From Bacteroidetes bacterium UBA2364 (GTDB lineage Bacteria > Bacteroidota > Rhodothermia > Rhodothermales > UBA2364): a DNA stretch of 64,000 nt. Position 1 is the stretch's first letter; each line of letters opens with the position of its first letter. The stretch spans positions 5,384 to 69,383 of the forward strand of contig DDTM01000076.1 of the NCBI GenBank assembly GCA_002344075.1. Direction: 5' to 3'. Both the position numbers and the translations under genes were made by a program. Below, piece by piece: positions 10,001-18,329 of the stretch. The notes beneath the pieces were generated by a model, which did no database searches, had not been told where the DNA came from, and was given only the letters and a program-made list of their open reading frames with translations.

Positions 10001-10104
10001 GGGGTTTGGGCAAAAGCCAATCCGCCGGAAAACCACCCGAACAACAAAAACAAGGCGCATTTTGGGGAGAAGCCAAACGCCGGAGAAAAGAGAACAAAGC
10101 GCAT
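7087..10104 (-). CDS. Large periplasmic tetratricopeptide-repeat protein
   Basis: A 1005-aa protein with a signal peptide ending GGLAFAQ at about residue 33. The mature part consists almost wholly of TPR units of the CpoB/YbgF/BamD type, recognisable from repeated segments such as ALFQSGVYQKAYEAF, AQYGIGDAYFNQDRFSEAI and AEQYLKLVLDRYPSEA. TPR solenoids act as scaffolds, and in Tol-Pal systems the TPR protein CpoB works beside TolQ/TolR. This is the first gene of the envelope locus, preceded by a good promoter match at 10176-10206. No enzymatic motif was seen. Confidence 0.88.
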   Translation of the reverse strand: MRFVLFSPAFGFSPKCALFLLFGWFSGGLAFAQTPTTSSNTEYATALALFQSGVYQKAYEAFKLFEQQHPDHPHAAESRYYQAESLLALGKTQDAAPLYASFAIHYPGHPFGEKAQMTLGQYYFEKGEYAKSRAAFGGVFQNQKDPELAAEALYWMGLNSIRLNETDIALDYLDQAHIRFPNTQIAPQALYLVGKTELERKNFARAAEHFDQLASRYPLSDFTGKTALAGMEANFELGRFERVLGEGDKRLPFFTGRDLERALMMMGESASQLNDMGRAQYYFTQLNNNFPRSPYTRYANFGLGWTYLQQKQYSTSSSFFRASKQDLKDNLAQKATYYEAVSTLLLGETNQAREIFSDLVTLWPQGEFADQALFELGLIQYKAQRWEESARYFNQLVTSFPASNRTGDAYLYLGESFALLGDNARANAAFEQAMRQTNLTASARNQLSYRKGWLLYQNRNFAEAQAAFGTAFTTSNAGEALFWQAESLVQEGKYADAERLLNQYIAGYKQDPNVNSAHYVLGWIYFNTGRYDLAARSFETFIANFRPTANQETYRTDAQMRLGDSYFAMKRFDDAVLSYRKVGNQGAVYALFQIGQAYMNSGQEADAINAFRRLVGNYPNSEWAPESQYLVGYILLQQQKYDLAINEYFNVLRFYPQSPEAAKAQYGIGDAYFNQDRFSEAINAYKEVINRYPQSPVIPDALMGIQLSYLALNQPGAAETLIDQYLRQNPGTEVADQVRFKQAEMQFQNGETQKALTGFQYFLQANRNPALAPAATYYVGASYYQLKDYRNAEQYLKLVLDRYPSEAASFEAARLLANLFLTTGRPNEALSLFKRLEANAEGDISEISEAQLGQAQAMIALGNTEDGRQLLEQIASKYATQDAGKTAILRLAALNVQLNNLSAALDLYRRMAQTNDDVFASEAQFRYGSLLLQMNRAQEALQAFAAIQERFPDVIDWVAQSYLGQARAYRALGNRASAIQAYDRVISEYGQTPYAQTARSEKATL

Positions 10105-10175
10105 GTACGTGCGGTCTTTGTGAAGGTGATGGAGGATAAACTAAAGTACCGATGCGCAGACCGGAAGATAGCAAA

Positions 10176-10206
10176 ACAATATAGCAACTTCCTTCCCCGA
10201 AACAAA
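10176..10206 (-). promoter_or_regulatory. Bacteroidota-type promoter for the envelope locus
   Basis: On the minus strand: TTTG (CAAA on plus at 10203-10206), a 19-bp spacer, then TATATTGT (10176-10183). This matches the Bacteroidota -33/-7 pattern (TTTG, about 19-21 bp, TAnnTTTG) with one or two changes. It would place the transcript start near 10169, about 65 nt before the TPR gene. Confidence 0.55.
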
Positions 10207-10336
10207 CGTGAATCGGCCCTCTTGGCAACCAAATTCCCGATTCTGAAGCCATTTTTCTTTTCCGGAGAATGCCCTTATTTTATTACAGCCTCGGTTTGGT
10301 TATAACAACGTCTCGGCCCCCCAATATGGTACATCT

Positions 10337-11488
10337 ATGAAAGTAATTCACCAAATGCTTTTTGCGGCTTCTTTGGCCCTATTCGCAACCTGCCAGCCAG
10401 TCAAGTTATTACACGATGATTCGTCCGCGCAGTTTTTCGGGATTCCACAGTACGATCTGGATGCGGAATCATCTTTTCAGAAGTTGGTAGACCAAGAACA
10501 AAGACAATATCTGGGACACCCGACCACCGTCTTGCTGGATGATCAAAAAACCGTGTTGGTGGTTTACCCGAGGGGACATGGGAAAGGGGCTATTCTGTAT
10601 AAAAAAAGTGAAGATGGCGGAAAAACGTGGAGTGAACGCCTTCCGACGCCCGAAAACTGGGCAACCTCACTGGAAACACCGACAATCTACCAAATCAAAA
10701 CCCAAGTCGGTGGGCGACGGCTGTTGCTGTTTTCTGGACTGTACCCCATCCGGTTGGCTATATCGGATGACAATGGTTACCATTGGACGCCACTTAAGGC
10801 GATAGGAAATTTTGGGGGCATTGTGGCGATGGCCTCGTTGGAGGTTTTGAAAGATGGTAGCCTTATGGCATTATTCCATGATGATGGGCGTTTTATTCGC
10901 GAAAAAGGAGCAGGAGAGCGGCGGTTTCGGGTGTATAAAACCCTTTCCTCAGACGATGGTAAAACTTGGTCTGAACCCATCGAAATCTTGAGTGACCCTA
11001 TACTACACCTCTGTGAACCCGGATCCGTAAGATCACCTGATGGGCGTCAAATTGCTTTGTTACTGAGGGAAAATAGCCGAAAAGCACCTTCTCAGATCGT
11101 TTTTTCGGCAGATGAAGGCAAAACTTGGAGCCAGCCACGTGCGCTACCCCTCGCTTTGACAGGAGACCGCCATGCTATAAAATACTTGAAAGATGGTCGT
11201 TTGTTTATCGCTTTCCGAGACATGGCCGAGGGAAGTCCGACAAAAGGAGATTGGGTAGCGTGGGTGGGCACCTATCAGGATTTAGTTGCAGGTAAAAAGG
11301 GGCAATTACGCTTCCGTATCAAAGACAATAAAAATCAATGGGATGCCGCTTATCCGGGTGTGGAAGTTTTCCCGGATGGCCGTGTTCTGACCATTACATA
11401 TGGTCATTGGACGAAGGGAGAAGAACCTTATATACTGGCGGTTCATTTGCCCGCAAAACTTCTATTTGGCCGCAAAAAAAGTAAGTAA
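10337..11488 (+). CDS. BNR-repeat sialidase-like lipoprotein
   Basis: A 383-aa protein with a signal sequence and candidate lipid-attachment Cys (SLALFATC, about residue 19). Four Asp-box motifs of the S-x-D-x-G-x-x-W type are visible: SEDGGKTW, SDDNGYHW, SSDDGKTW and SADEGKTW, the signature of six-bladed sialidase-fold propellers. The usual F/Y-R-I-P motif of true sialidases is not obvious; the nearest stretch is LYPIRLAISDD. The fold is therefore well supported while exo-alpha-sialidase activity is not proven. The protein is probably anchored in the outer membrane facing out or into the periplasm. It is transcribed away from the envelope locus and convergent with the glycosyltransferase gene. 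Confidence 0.82.
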   Translation: MKVIHQMLFAASLALFATCQPVKLLHDDSSAQFFGIPQYDLDAESSFQKLVDQEQRQYLGHPTTVLLDDQKTVLVVYPRGHGKGAILYKKSEDGGKTWSERLPTPENWATSLETPTIYQIKTQVGGRRLLLFSGLYPIRLAISDDNGYHWTPLKAIGNFGGIVAMASLEVLKDGSLMALFHDDGRFIREKGAGERRFRVYKTLSSDDGKTWSEPIEILSDPILHLCEPGSVRSPDGRQIALLLRENSRKAPSQIVFSADEGKTWSQPRALPLALTGDRHAIKYLKDGRLFIAFRDMAEGSPTKGDWVAWVGTYQDLVAGKKGQLRFRIKDNKNQWDAAYPGVEVFPDGRVLTITYGHWTKGEEPYILAVHLPAKLLFGRKKSK

Positions 11489-11518
11489 CGTTTTCTTATA
11501 AAGCCAACTATAGCTTAT

Positions 11519-13174
11519 TTAAGACTTTACTTTGCCTGTTTTGACCGTTTTGTCCCATTTCATCTCAGCGCCTTGCGCCTCTAAGATGTATGAATGGAAT
11601 GTGATTGCACACAACATGGGGCCAAAACCTACAAAGTACATTAACATCGGAGAAAGCCACTTAAACCGGGTCTTGTCAATCGCACGAACACCCCAAGCTG
11701 CAACCATACACAAGGCTTGCCAAGCATAAATAAACAGTATGATTCCTTGAACCACCCAATAAGGTGGGAACAATCCCGATGCAAGCAGCCATTCTGTTAC
11801 GTGACGTTCGAATTGACCAGGGAAGCAAGAATAAACAATGACCAAAAATGAAATGATGCCCGGAAAAAGAAACCCTTCTAACCACGTTCTTTTGGCTGTA
11901 AAGGGATCAATGGCAAACGACATCAAGGTCACAAATAAATAATTGACGGCGTGAAAAAGCCAAAAAGCTCGGAATACTTCCCATGCAAAGGGAAAATCCA
12001 TGAAATAAAGCGAAATCAAGCCCACTGAAGACAGGATCATTAGGACGGGCATCAGGAAAATATTGAACCAGATAAACCCAAATGCAAACCCGCCCAACTT
12101 TCGGTGGTATGTTTTGTTGAACCAAAGATGCTTGAAGTGCTTGGTTAACTGAACATTGCCCCTTGCCCAGCGTAAACGTTGTTTCCAAAGGCCATTCACG
12201 TCATCTGGTTCCTCAGCCCAAACAATCGCATTTCCTTCAAAGACCACCTTTTTCCCTGCCTCGATCTGGGTCTTAAATGTGGTAAAGGTGTCTTCTGCCA
12301 AAGAACTGGTGTCTATTCTACCGCCTATGAGTTCCAAGTTTTCGCGGGAATGTAGTTGTGCACCACCTGCCAAACAAAACATCGCCCCTAAAACATTTTG
12401 CGCCCGCCGCGAAGCAGCCTGTGCCGTAATGTACTCGTAGCCGATGAATTTCTGCATATAGTTTCCGGGGGAAGACCCTTCTTTAATATAAGCTGTTACA
12501 GCACCAATCTCTGGGTCAGACAGGTGACGAGCCATCTTGCGCAGGGCATTTCGTTCAAAAATGACATCGGCGTCTATGATCATTAAAGCTTCCACCCATT
12601 GATCGCGTGTAACCTGTGTTAATTCATCCAGATGTGCCCAATTGGGCATATACCGGCCAATTTGTTCGAAGTTAGGACGGGTAAATGTTTCTGTATCTGG
12701 CTCTAAGGGTGAATTGAAAACTTCCTCGACCTTGTTCTGCCGAGTAGTTCCCATTTCTCCGGTTTCTGCATGTAAAAGTTGGTGGATGCCATGATTTAGG
12801 GTGTGCGCCTTGCCTTGCCCGCCTTTCTCGCGACGGATATGAAAGGTTCTGCCGGGATACTCTTTTTCCTTTTGCCGGATAACGTCAGGCGTGTTGTCGG
12901 TGCTGGCATCATCTACCACATATACCCGTAACCGATCTTCTGGATATTCCATTTTCATCAAACGGTCTATGGTTGCACCAATCACCGCGCCTTCATTCCA
13001 AGCTGGTACAACCACAGCAACCCGCGGATAATAGTTTTCTACGCGGTTATAATGATCCTTAAACTGATGAAAACCAGCAAGAATGAATTGATAAAAAGAG
13101 GCAAAGATGGGCATGGTCCCTAAGAAAACGAAAAAAACCATGACCCACTTTAGGGTATCAAGTAGCAGTTCCAA
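11519..13174 (-). CDS. Processive family 2 glycosyltransferase (membrane)
   Basis: A 551-aa protein with an N-terminal helix (residues about 8-33), a cytoplasmic GT-A domain and several C-terminal helices from about residue 365 on. The synthase motifs are all seen: VVPAWNE, VVDDASTDN, the DxD motif IIDADV, the EDT motif in SSLAEDTFTT, and QRLRW of the QxxRW signature. This set is typical of processive polysaccharide synthases such as PgaC, hyaluronan or cellulose synthases. A hydrophilic insertion of roughly 65 residues between the first domain half and the DxD motif is unusual. It lies 80 bp downstream of the PHP gene on the same strand. The polymer it makes is unknown. Confidence 0.85.
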   Translation of the reverse strand: MELLLDTLKWVMVFFVFLGTMPIFASFYQFILAGFHQFKDHYNRVENYYPRVAVVVPAWNEGAVIGATIDRLMKMEYPEDRLRVYVVDDASTDNTPDVIRQKEKEYPGRTFHIRREKGGQGKAHTLNHGIHQLLHAETGEMGTTRQNKVEEVFNSPLEPDTETFTRPNFEQIGRYMPNWAHLDELTQVTRDQWVEALMIIDADVIFERNALRKMARHLSDPEIGAVTAYIKEGSSPGNYMQKFIGYEYITAQAASRRAQNVLGAMFCLAGGAQLHSRENLELIGGRIDTSSLAEDTFTTFKTQIEAGKKVVFEGNAIVWAEEPDDVNGLWKQRLRWARGNVQLTKHFKHLWFNKTYHRKLGGFAFGFIWFNIFLMPVLMILSSVGLISLYFMDFPFAWEVFRAFWLFHAVNYLFVTLMSFAIDPFTAKRTWLEGFLFPGIISFLVIVYSCFPGQFERHVTEWLLASGLFPPYWVVQGIILFIYAWQALCMVAAWGVRAIDKTRFKWLSPMLMYFVGFGPMLCAITFHSYILEAQGAEMKWDKTVKTGKVKS

Positions 13175-13254
13175 TGTATATTGTCGGGATGTGGAGATTT
13201 ACGAGCGTTCCGATTGGTGCATGCACTTTGTTTCCCATCCCTAATCCATTGGAT

Positions 13255-14004
13255 TTAATCTATTCCGATGGAAAGTAATGGTAATTGTGTAGCAATGGTT
13301 CGGACAAACTGATATTCCCCAATGGTTTCTTTTTTATGGCTATCGGTACTTACGGGCATTTCGACACCCATTTCCCATAAGAAGTGGGCGGATTCTAATT
13401 GTGGACATTGCCAGCGCTCCGAAATTTCGATCAAAGATCCGGTTTCGATGGCTGCACGTGCCAAGGCCGCTTTTAATTCTATATGGATGTCTTGTTCCAT
13501 AAGCCCGACTTTGGGCAAAATACTGAATAAATGGGCAATCACAACCGTTGCCTGTTCAGAATATTTCCACATCGCACCAATGGTCGCACGGATCAAATGG
13601 CGGAAAAGGACTTCTTGCTGTACCAATCCTTCATCCAATAATTCTTTTATTTGTCGGGGGGTGTATATGTCAATACCATATGGGAATTGGTGGTCCGCAG
13701 CAAATATGTATTCAACCCCTTCAAGGCTATCTGGTAAATCTAATTCTCCGGCGGCATTGATAAATTTGGCTTCAATACCGATACTGATTTTAATCTGATC
13801 TCCGTATTTGCGTCTGAATTGATGGATCTGATCCACATAATTTGGGACCCAGTTGGTATCTTGCCGCACATGATCTACGCAACAAATATGCGTTAATCCA
13901 CGACTGATTGCCATCCGGATATTGTCTTCTATACTATCCGCTCCGTCCGAAAAGGTGGAATGAATATGGAGATCTTCCCTTAAGTTTATTTTTTTTGCAG
14001 ACAT
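13255..14004 (-). CDS. PHP-domain metal-dependent phosphoesterase
   Basis: A 249-aa PHP-fold protein. All metal-binding positions of the fold are visible: DLHIHSTFSDG (H-x-H), CVDHVRQD, the Glu of GIEAKF, FAADHQF, VIAHLFS and the C-terminal STDSHKK (D-x-H). Members include histidinol phosphatases, YcdX-type phosphatases and nucleotide phosphoesterases, and the substrate cannot be chosen from sequence alone. The gene starts 11 bp after the ATP-grasp gene, which indicates one transcript and possibly one pathway. Confidence 0.85.
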   Translation of the reverse strand: MSAKKINLREDLHIHSTFSDGADSIEDNIRMAISRGLTHICCVDHVRQDTNWVPNYVDQIHQFRRKYGDQIKISIGIEAKFINAAGELDLPDSLEGVEYIFAADHQFPYGIDIYTPRQIKELLDEGLVQQEVLFRHLIRATIGAMWKYSEQATVVIAHLFSILPKVGLMEQDIHIELKAALARAAIETGSLIEISERWQCPQLESAHFLWEMGVEMPVSTDSHKKETIGEYQFVRTIATQLPLLSIGID

Positions 14005-14015
14005 AGGAATAAGGG

Positions 14016-15050
14016 TTAGGCGGAATTTACGGTGGATTTATAACGGTCTGGATGAGTCATGTAGGCCTTTTCCTTTTCTAACGCTTCCACTTCACCGGAG
14101 GGCACAATGGTTTCTTGCAAATAGCGCATGACGGCAATTTCTTTATACTTACATTGCTCTGCGTGTATGGTCTCGCCATAAAGCGACTTAAGGCACAGCA
14201 ATGGCATATTTATACCAGCAGCTACCGTTAGGGGCATGGTTCCGGGAAAACGCGCATTTATTTCGAGCAAACGCGGGGTCCCGTCGTGGTCTAATTTGAA
14301 CTGGACATTGGCGCAAAACGCCAACTTGAGGCGTTCTGCAAGTTTCATGGCCCACTTTTCCAAGGTGGGGTCTCTACGAACTCGTGCTGCAACGGCAATA
14401 CCAGAATCAATTTTTAATCGCTCTCGGGGAACTGCCGCCATCACTTTGCCTTTGGCGGTGGCAAAGACATCTACCGAATATTCAGGGCCTGGTAAATATG
14501 CCTGGATGATATAAGACCCATCTTTTGGAACTAAGGCCAGAGCATCCCACGATTCAATCAGATGGATTCCATTTGAACCACTCCCTTTCCGGGGTTTTGC
14601 AATAACAGGAAGTGTCCAGTCGGTGGGGTCGAACGTGGCTGTGAGTAAGGTTGTACGGGGGGTGGGAATGGCTTCTTGGGCGGTCTGTAAAAGTGTCCAC
14701 TTATCCAGACACCAGTCTAATGTTTCTTGAGGAGCCAGCATTAACTGGGTTCCGTCAAATTCGAATAGGTTACGATATTTGGAAATAGGCAAAAATTCAG
14801 TTTCAACGGTAGGGATTAATACATCTATCCCATTGCTTTGGCATGCATGGAGCAACGTTGGTATAAAAGCCTTGTGGTCTCCACGCGGTAATAAGATCCT
14901 GCGCTCCGGCGAAACCAAGTATAGACCAGCAGCATATGGGTCTATATCAGCCATAAAACAAGTGATGTTAGGCAAATTAAGGGCTTTAAATACAGATACT
15001 GCTGCGGCCCCTCCTGCACCCGTAATCAGTATATTAACCACTTGGTTCAT
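14016..15050 (-). CDS. ATP-grasp enzyme, CarB-like
   Basis: A 344-aa protein. The N-terminal pre-ATP-grasp Rossmann part has NILITGAGGAAAVSVFKAL, and the central ATP-grasp domain has VIAKPRKGSGSNGIHLI (phosphate loop) and the metal-binding stretch LLEINARFPGTMP. These are features of the carbamoyl-phosphate-synthase-large-chain-like ATP-grasp group, whose members ligate a carboxylate to an amine through an acyl phosphate. It is far too short to be CarB itself. It precedes the PHP gene in a tight pair. The substrate is unknown. A peptide-like or sugar-acid ligation would fit the neighbouring polymer synthase, but that is inference. Confidence 0.82.
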   Translation of the reverse strand: MNQVVNILITGAGGAAAVSVFKALNLPNITCFMADIDPYAAGLYLVSPERRILLPRGDHKAFIPTLLHACQSNGIDVLIPTVETEFLPISKYRNLFEFDGTQLMLAPQETLDWCLDKWTLLQTAQEAIPTPRTTLLTATFDPTDWTLPVIAKPRKGSGSNGIHLIESWDALALVPKDGSYIIQAYLPGPEYSVDVFATAKGKVMAAVPRERLKIDSGIAVAARVRRDPTLEKWAMKLAERLKLAFCANVQFKLDHDGTPRLLEINARFPGTMPLTVAAGINMPLLCLKSLYGETIHAEQCKYKEIAVMRYLQETIVPSGEVEALEKEKAYMTHPDRYKSTVNSA

Positions 15051-15524
15051 AAAACGCCTGTATAATCACCCCCATACAAAAGCACACCTAATATGAGAGA
15101 CTTTTGTATAAACAGTGTTAATTTATATGTAAATTATGTGTGTTTGATATTTTCGGCGGAATAATAACGTGTGTTTGCAAAACAACTTGGATTGCAGGAC
15201 ACGGTTACATCCTTTAATATATCAATTACCATACCAATAAATGACAGTGTGGATTGTCTTTTATCGCAAATTAATGATGAGTACGAAAATTATGGTCTTG
15301 AAGCTCGTTTTGACAAAAAAGAATTTTTGTAGAAGCATTGTCTCATACTGAGATAATAGGGTAAAGGCACAGCTAAATTTGGTAGGTACAAGATAAGTTG
15401 CGGGATAGAAAATCGTCAAAAAAAATGTGTGAATGGAAATAAGGCATCATGTTTGCACCCATTAGGAATATGTAGTAGATTGATCGGTTCAGCGATCTTC
15501 ACCTTGGAACACGGTAGCGTGGTT
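15051..15524 (+). other. Gene-poor AT-rich intergenic region
   Basis: About 470 bp between divergent genes, visibly richer in A/T than its surroundings. It holds an open stretch of 53 codons from a GTG at 15171 to TAG at 15330-15332, with no recognisable product and no ribosome-binding site, which I do not call a gene. TAAATTTG at 15374-15381 matches the Bacteroidota -7 element exactly but lacks a well-placed -33 partner. It could serve the sensor-kinase gene. No RNA gene or repeat was seen. Confidence 0.5.
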
Positions 15525-18236
15525 ATGCAATTTTCAGGCTTCGACATAGCACAAGATTTGGCGACAATGTACGAGATTTCGTTGTCTATAGGGACTTCTT
15601 TGGATGTACAGGCCAATTGTGCAGCCTTTGTGGAAGTGCTCGCTGCTCGTAAAAATTTGGATTTGGTTTCTGTCTGGATTGAAAGGCAGGCAGGGGAAGG
15701 ACGCCGTTACGAACTACTCTATGCCGAGCCTAAAATCCGAATGACCGAAGGGGTTCTGGCCTATAATCATCCACTTGCCCTCCGAACACGCGAAGCCGCT
15801 TTCTGGAGCCTTTCCAGCGAAGATGAAGCCTTCTCGGAGTTAATTACCGAAGATATTGTATATCCCGAAGGGGCATTTGCTGTTTTTCGATTAGAAAATT
15901 TAGGGTTTCTAAAATTGTATGATGCCAAGCGTCGGCTTCCGTTTTATACCCGTGAACTAAATCAACTCCAGCCGATTGCGCAACAATTCGGTGAGTCTGT
16001 TTCTCGTAGTTTAGCCCATCAGGCGTTATTACAGGAGCTACAGGAACGCCAAAGAACGACCCACCGACTACGGGAAAGTGAGACCCGCAAGTCGGCCATC
16101 TTAGAATCGGCCTTAGATGCAATTGTTACCATAGATGAATACTCGCGGATTTTGGAGTTCAACCCGGCAGCCGAGCGCACCTTCGGCTACACCAAGAACG
16201 AAATCATCGGACAGTCGTTGGCAGAGGAATTGCTGATTCCGGATCATCGTGAAATTCTCCGAAAAGGCATACAAAATTATTTGAGGACGGGGCAAGGGCC
16301 TGTCTTAGGACGACACATGGAGATGCAAGCTGTCCATAAAAATGGACAACCTTTTCCGGTTGAACTGGCAATAACACCAATCGAGAATAATGAGCGGCGT
16401 TTGTTTACCGCCTACTTGCGTGATATTACCGAACGTAAGCGGTCGGAGGCCGATTTACTACGTGCAAACGACATCGCGGAGCAGTCTATAAGGTCTAAGG
16501 AACGCTTTTTGGCTAACATGAGCCACGAGATGCGCACACCTTTAAATGCCGTTATTGGATTGACGCATCTTTTAGAAGAAACAAGCCTAACCCGTCAGCA
16601 GTCTCGGTATCTGGAAGCCATTCAATTCTCCGCTGGGTCTTTGCTCGCATTGATCAATGATATTCTCGACTTTGCAAAAATTGATGCTGGGAAAATAGAT
16701 TTTGAAGAAGTACCATTCCGTTTAGACGAGTTATTTAAGGGGCTTTATGCCATGTTGCGTTTTACCGCCGAACGAAAAGGGCTAAAGCTACATATTTTGC
16801 CGGAAGACAACTTGCCTCAAAGTGTGGTAGGCGATCAAGTTCGTCTCCGGCAAATTTTGTTAAACTTAGTGGGAAATGCCATTAAATTTACCGAAAAAGG
16901 GGAAGTTCGATTGAAAGTGAGCGCCAATGTAAGTGCGGAGGGAAAAATCCCGTTGGTCTTTACGGTCGAGGATACTGGTATTGGGATTTCTGCTGAAAAA
17001 CTGCCTCGAATTTTTGATAGTTTCAGCCAAGCAGCTACCGATACCACCCGGAAATACGGTGGTACAGGGTTAGGGTTGGCGATTGTAAAAGAATTGGTGT
17101 CGCAACAGGGAGGAAGTATAGAAGTGAAGAGTGTGGTAAATGAAGGGACTGTTTTCCGCGTTGTACTGCCCTTCTTGGTATCGGATCAGTCTGTTGCCGT
17201 TTCTACTGACCACGAAGATTTGGAGGTGGACCAAAGCCTGCTTAATGCACGTATTTTGGTGGTCGAGGACAATAATATGAACCAATTTGTGGCCCATCAG
17301 ATGTTAACAAAGTGGGGGGCAGTGGTGGATGTGGCTGAAAGTGGTCTTGTAGCAATCGAAAAAGTGCGGGAAAACCATTTTGACCTTATTTTGATGGACA
17401 TTCAGATGCCGGGTATGGATGGAATTGATGCTACCAAATTTATACGGCAAAACCTGAAAAAAAACGCTGCCGAATTGCCGATTATCGCCTTGACGGCTTC
17501 AATGTTGTCTGAAAACCGTGCCCAAGTTTTTGAGGCAGGGATGAACGATTTTGTACTAAAACCATTTGAACCCGCCCATTTGCGTAAAGTATTGGTTTTG
17601 CATTGGCAAAAATCGCAAGCCAGCAAACAATCTCCAAAGCCTGCGGTTCCGGCGGCTGAAAAAAGTACACCACAAACTCCTGCTCCCGTACTTGAGTCTG
17701 TTCCCGAAACCATTCGCTGGACGACAACACCTGCATTTCAGCCCGATAGTAAGCCTGTTTCAGCACCGGCAATAGGCAAAAAAATCGTTGAAAAAACAAC
17801 GCCTGCCACAACGGTAGCGACGTCTCCTGTAGTCCCTCTTGAAATTGAGGTAAAACCCACGCCTCCCAACGGTGACTCACTCCCCACTCAGTCGGTCAAT
17901 ATTCAACAACTATTGGATCATTCTCTGGGTAATAAAGCCTTTGTTGTGCGGGTCATAGACCTTTTCCTTATGCAAACCCCTGAACAGATTCATGAACTGA
18001 CCGAGTTCTGGCGTCGGGGTAATTTTGGACAAGTCAAATTCATTGCTCACAAAATGAAATCATCTGCTCGCATGATTGGCATAGATTCATTGGCGCAGCA
18101 GTTAGACACACTGGAACAAGACCTGGCGGAAGGGAAGACGATGTCGCCACAGGATGGTCGGATGCAATTCATTGTTTCCCTTGCGGACCAAGCCATTGCC
18201 GAGTTAAAACAACACCGGACAAAACTGGCGAATTAG
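15525..18236 (+). CDS. Hybrid sensor histidine kinase (PAS-HisKA-HATPase-REC-Hpt)
   Basis: A 903-aa multi-domain kinase. The start at 15525 is chosen (ATG). A GTG at 15429 would add 32 residues. An N-terminal GAF-like sensory part (about 1-190) and a coiled linker precede a PAS domain (about 200-320). HisKA carries His334 in NMSHEMRTP. The ATPase domain has NLVGNAIKF, DTGIGIS and GGTGLGLAIV. A receiver has VVEDN and Asp625 in LILMDIQMPG. After a Pro/Thr-rich linker of about 130 residues, an Hpt domain has His842 in FIAHKMKSSARM. The set supports a His-Asp-His phosphorelay within one chain, ending on another regulator. The LytTR regulator 93 bp downstream is the obvious candidate partner. No transmembrane segment is seen, so it is probably cytoplasmic. 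Confidence 0.93.
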   Translation: MQFSGFDIAQDLATMYEISLSIGTSLDVQANCAAFVEVLAARKNLDLVSVWIERQAGEGRRYELLYAEPKIRMTEGVLAYNHPLALRTREAAFWSLSSEDEAFSELITEDIVYPEGAFAVFRLENLGFLKLYDAKRRLPFYTRELNQLQPIAQQFGESVSRSLAHQALLQELQERQRTTHRLRESETRKSAILESALDAIVTIDEYSRILEFNPAAERTFGYTKNEIIGQSLAEELLIPDHREILRKGIQNYLRTGQGPVLGRHMEMQAVHKNGQPFPVELAITPIENNERRLFTAYLRDITERKRSEADLLRANDIAEQSIRSKERFLANMSHEMRTPLNAVIGLTHLLEETSLTRQQSRYLEAIQFSAGSLLALINDILDFAKIDAGKIDFEEVPFRLDELFKGLYAMLRFTAERKGLKLHILPEDNLPQSVVGDQVRLRQILLNLVGNAIKFTEKGEVRLKVSANVSAEGKIPLVFTVEDTGIGISAEKLPRIFDSFSQAATDTTRKYGGTGLGLAIVKELVSQQGGSIEVKSVVNEGTVFRVVLPFLVSDQSVAVSTDHEDLEVDQSLLNARILVVEDNNMNQFVAHQMLTKWGAVVDVAESGLVAIEKVRENHFDLILMDIQMPGMDGIDATKFIRQNLKKNAAELPIIALTASMLSENRAQVFEAGMNDFVLKPFEPAHLRKVLVLHWQKSQASKQSPKPAVPAAEKSTPQTPAPVLESVPETIRWTTTPAFQPDSKPVSAPAIGKKIVEKTTPATTVATSPVVPLEIEVKPTPPNGDSLPTQSVNIQQLLDHSLGNKAFVVRVIDLFLMQTPEQIHELTEFWRRGNFGQVKFIAHKMKSSARMIGIDSLAQQLDTLEQDLAEGKTMSPQDGRMQFIVSLADQAIAELKQHRTKLAN

Positions 18237-18329
18237 AATTATTTTTGGACCGTTTTTTTGAGATTCGTTTGATGTTTGCAGGGTTAGATCCTATCTTATT
18301 TCCTTGTTCACCCGAAACCCTGGCGAGTT

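Noticed and set aside
9980..10252. Frames of 90-131 codons on the minus strand upstream of the TPR gene
   Set aside because: They overlap the signal-peptide end of the TPR gene in other frames and cross its promoter. No motif supports them.
15171..15332. 53-codon frame with GTG start
   Set aside because: No ribosome site, no family, no partner. Kept only as a note in the intergenic entry.
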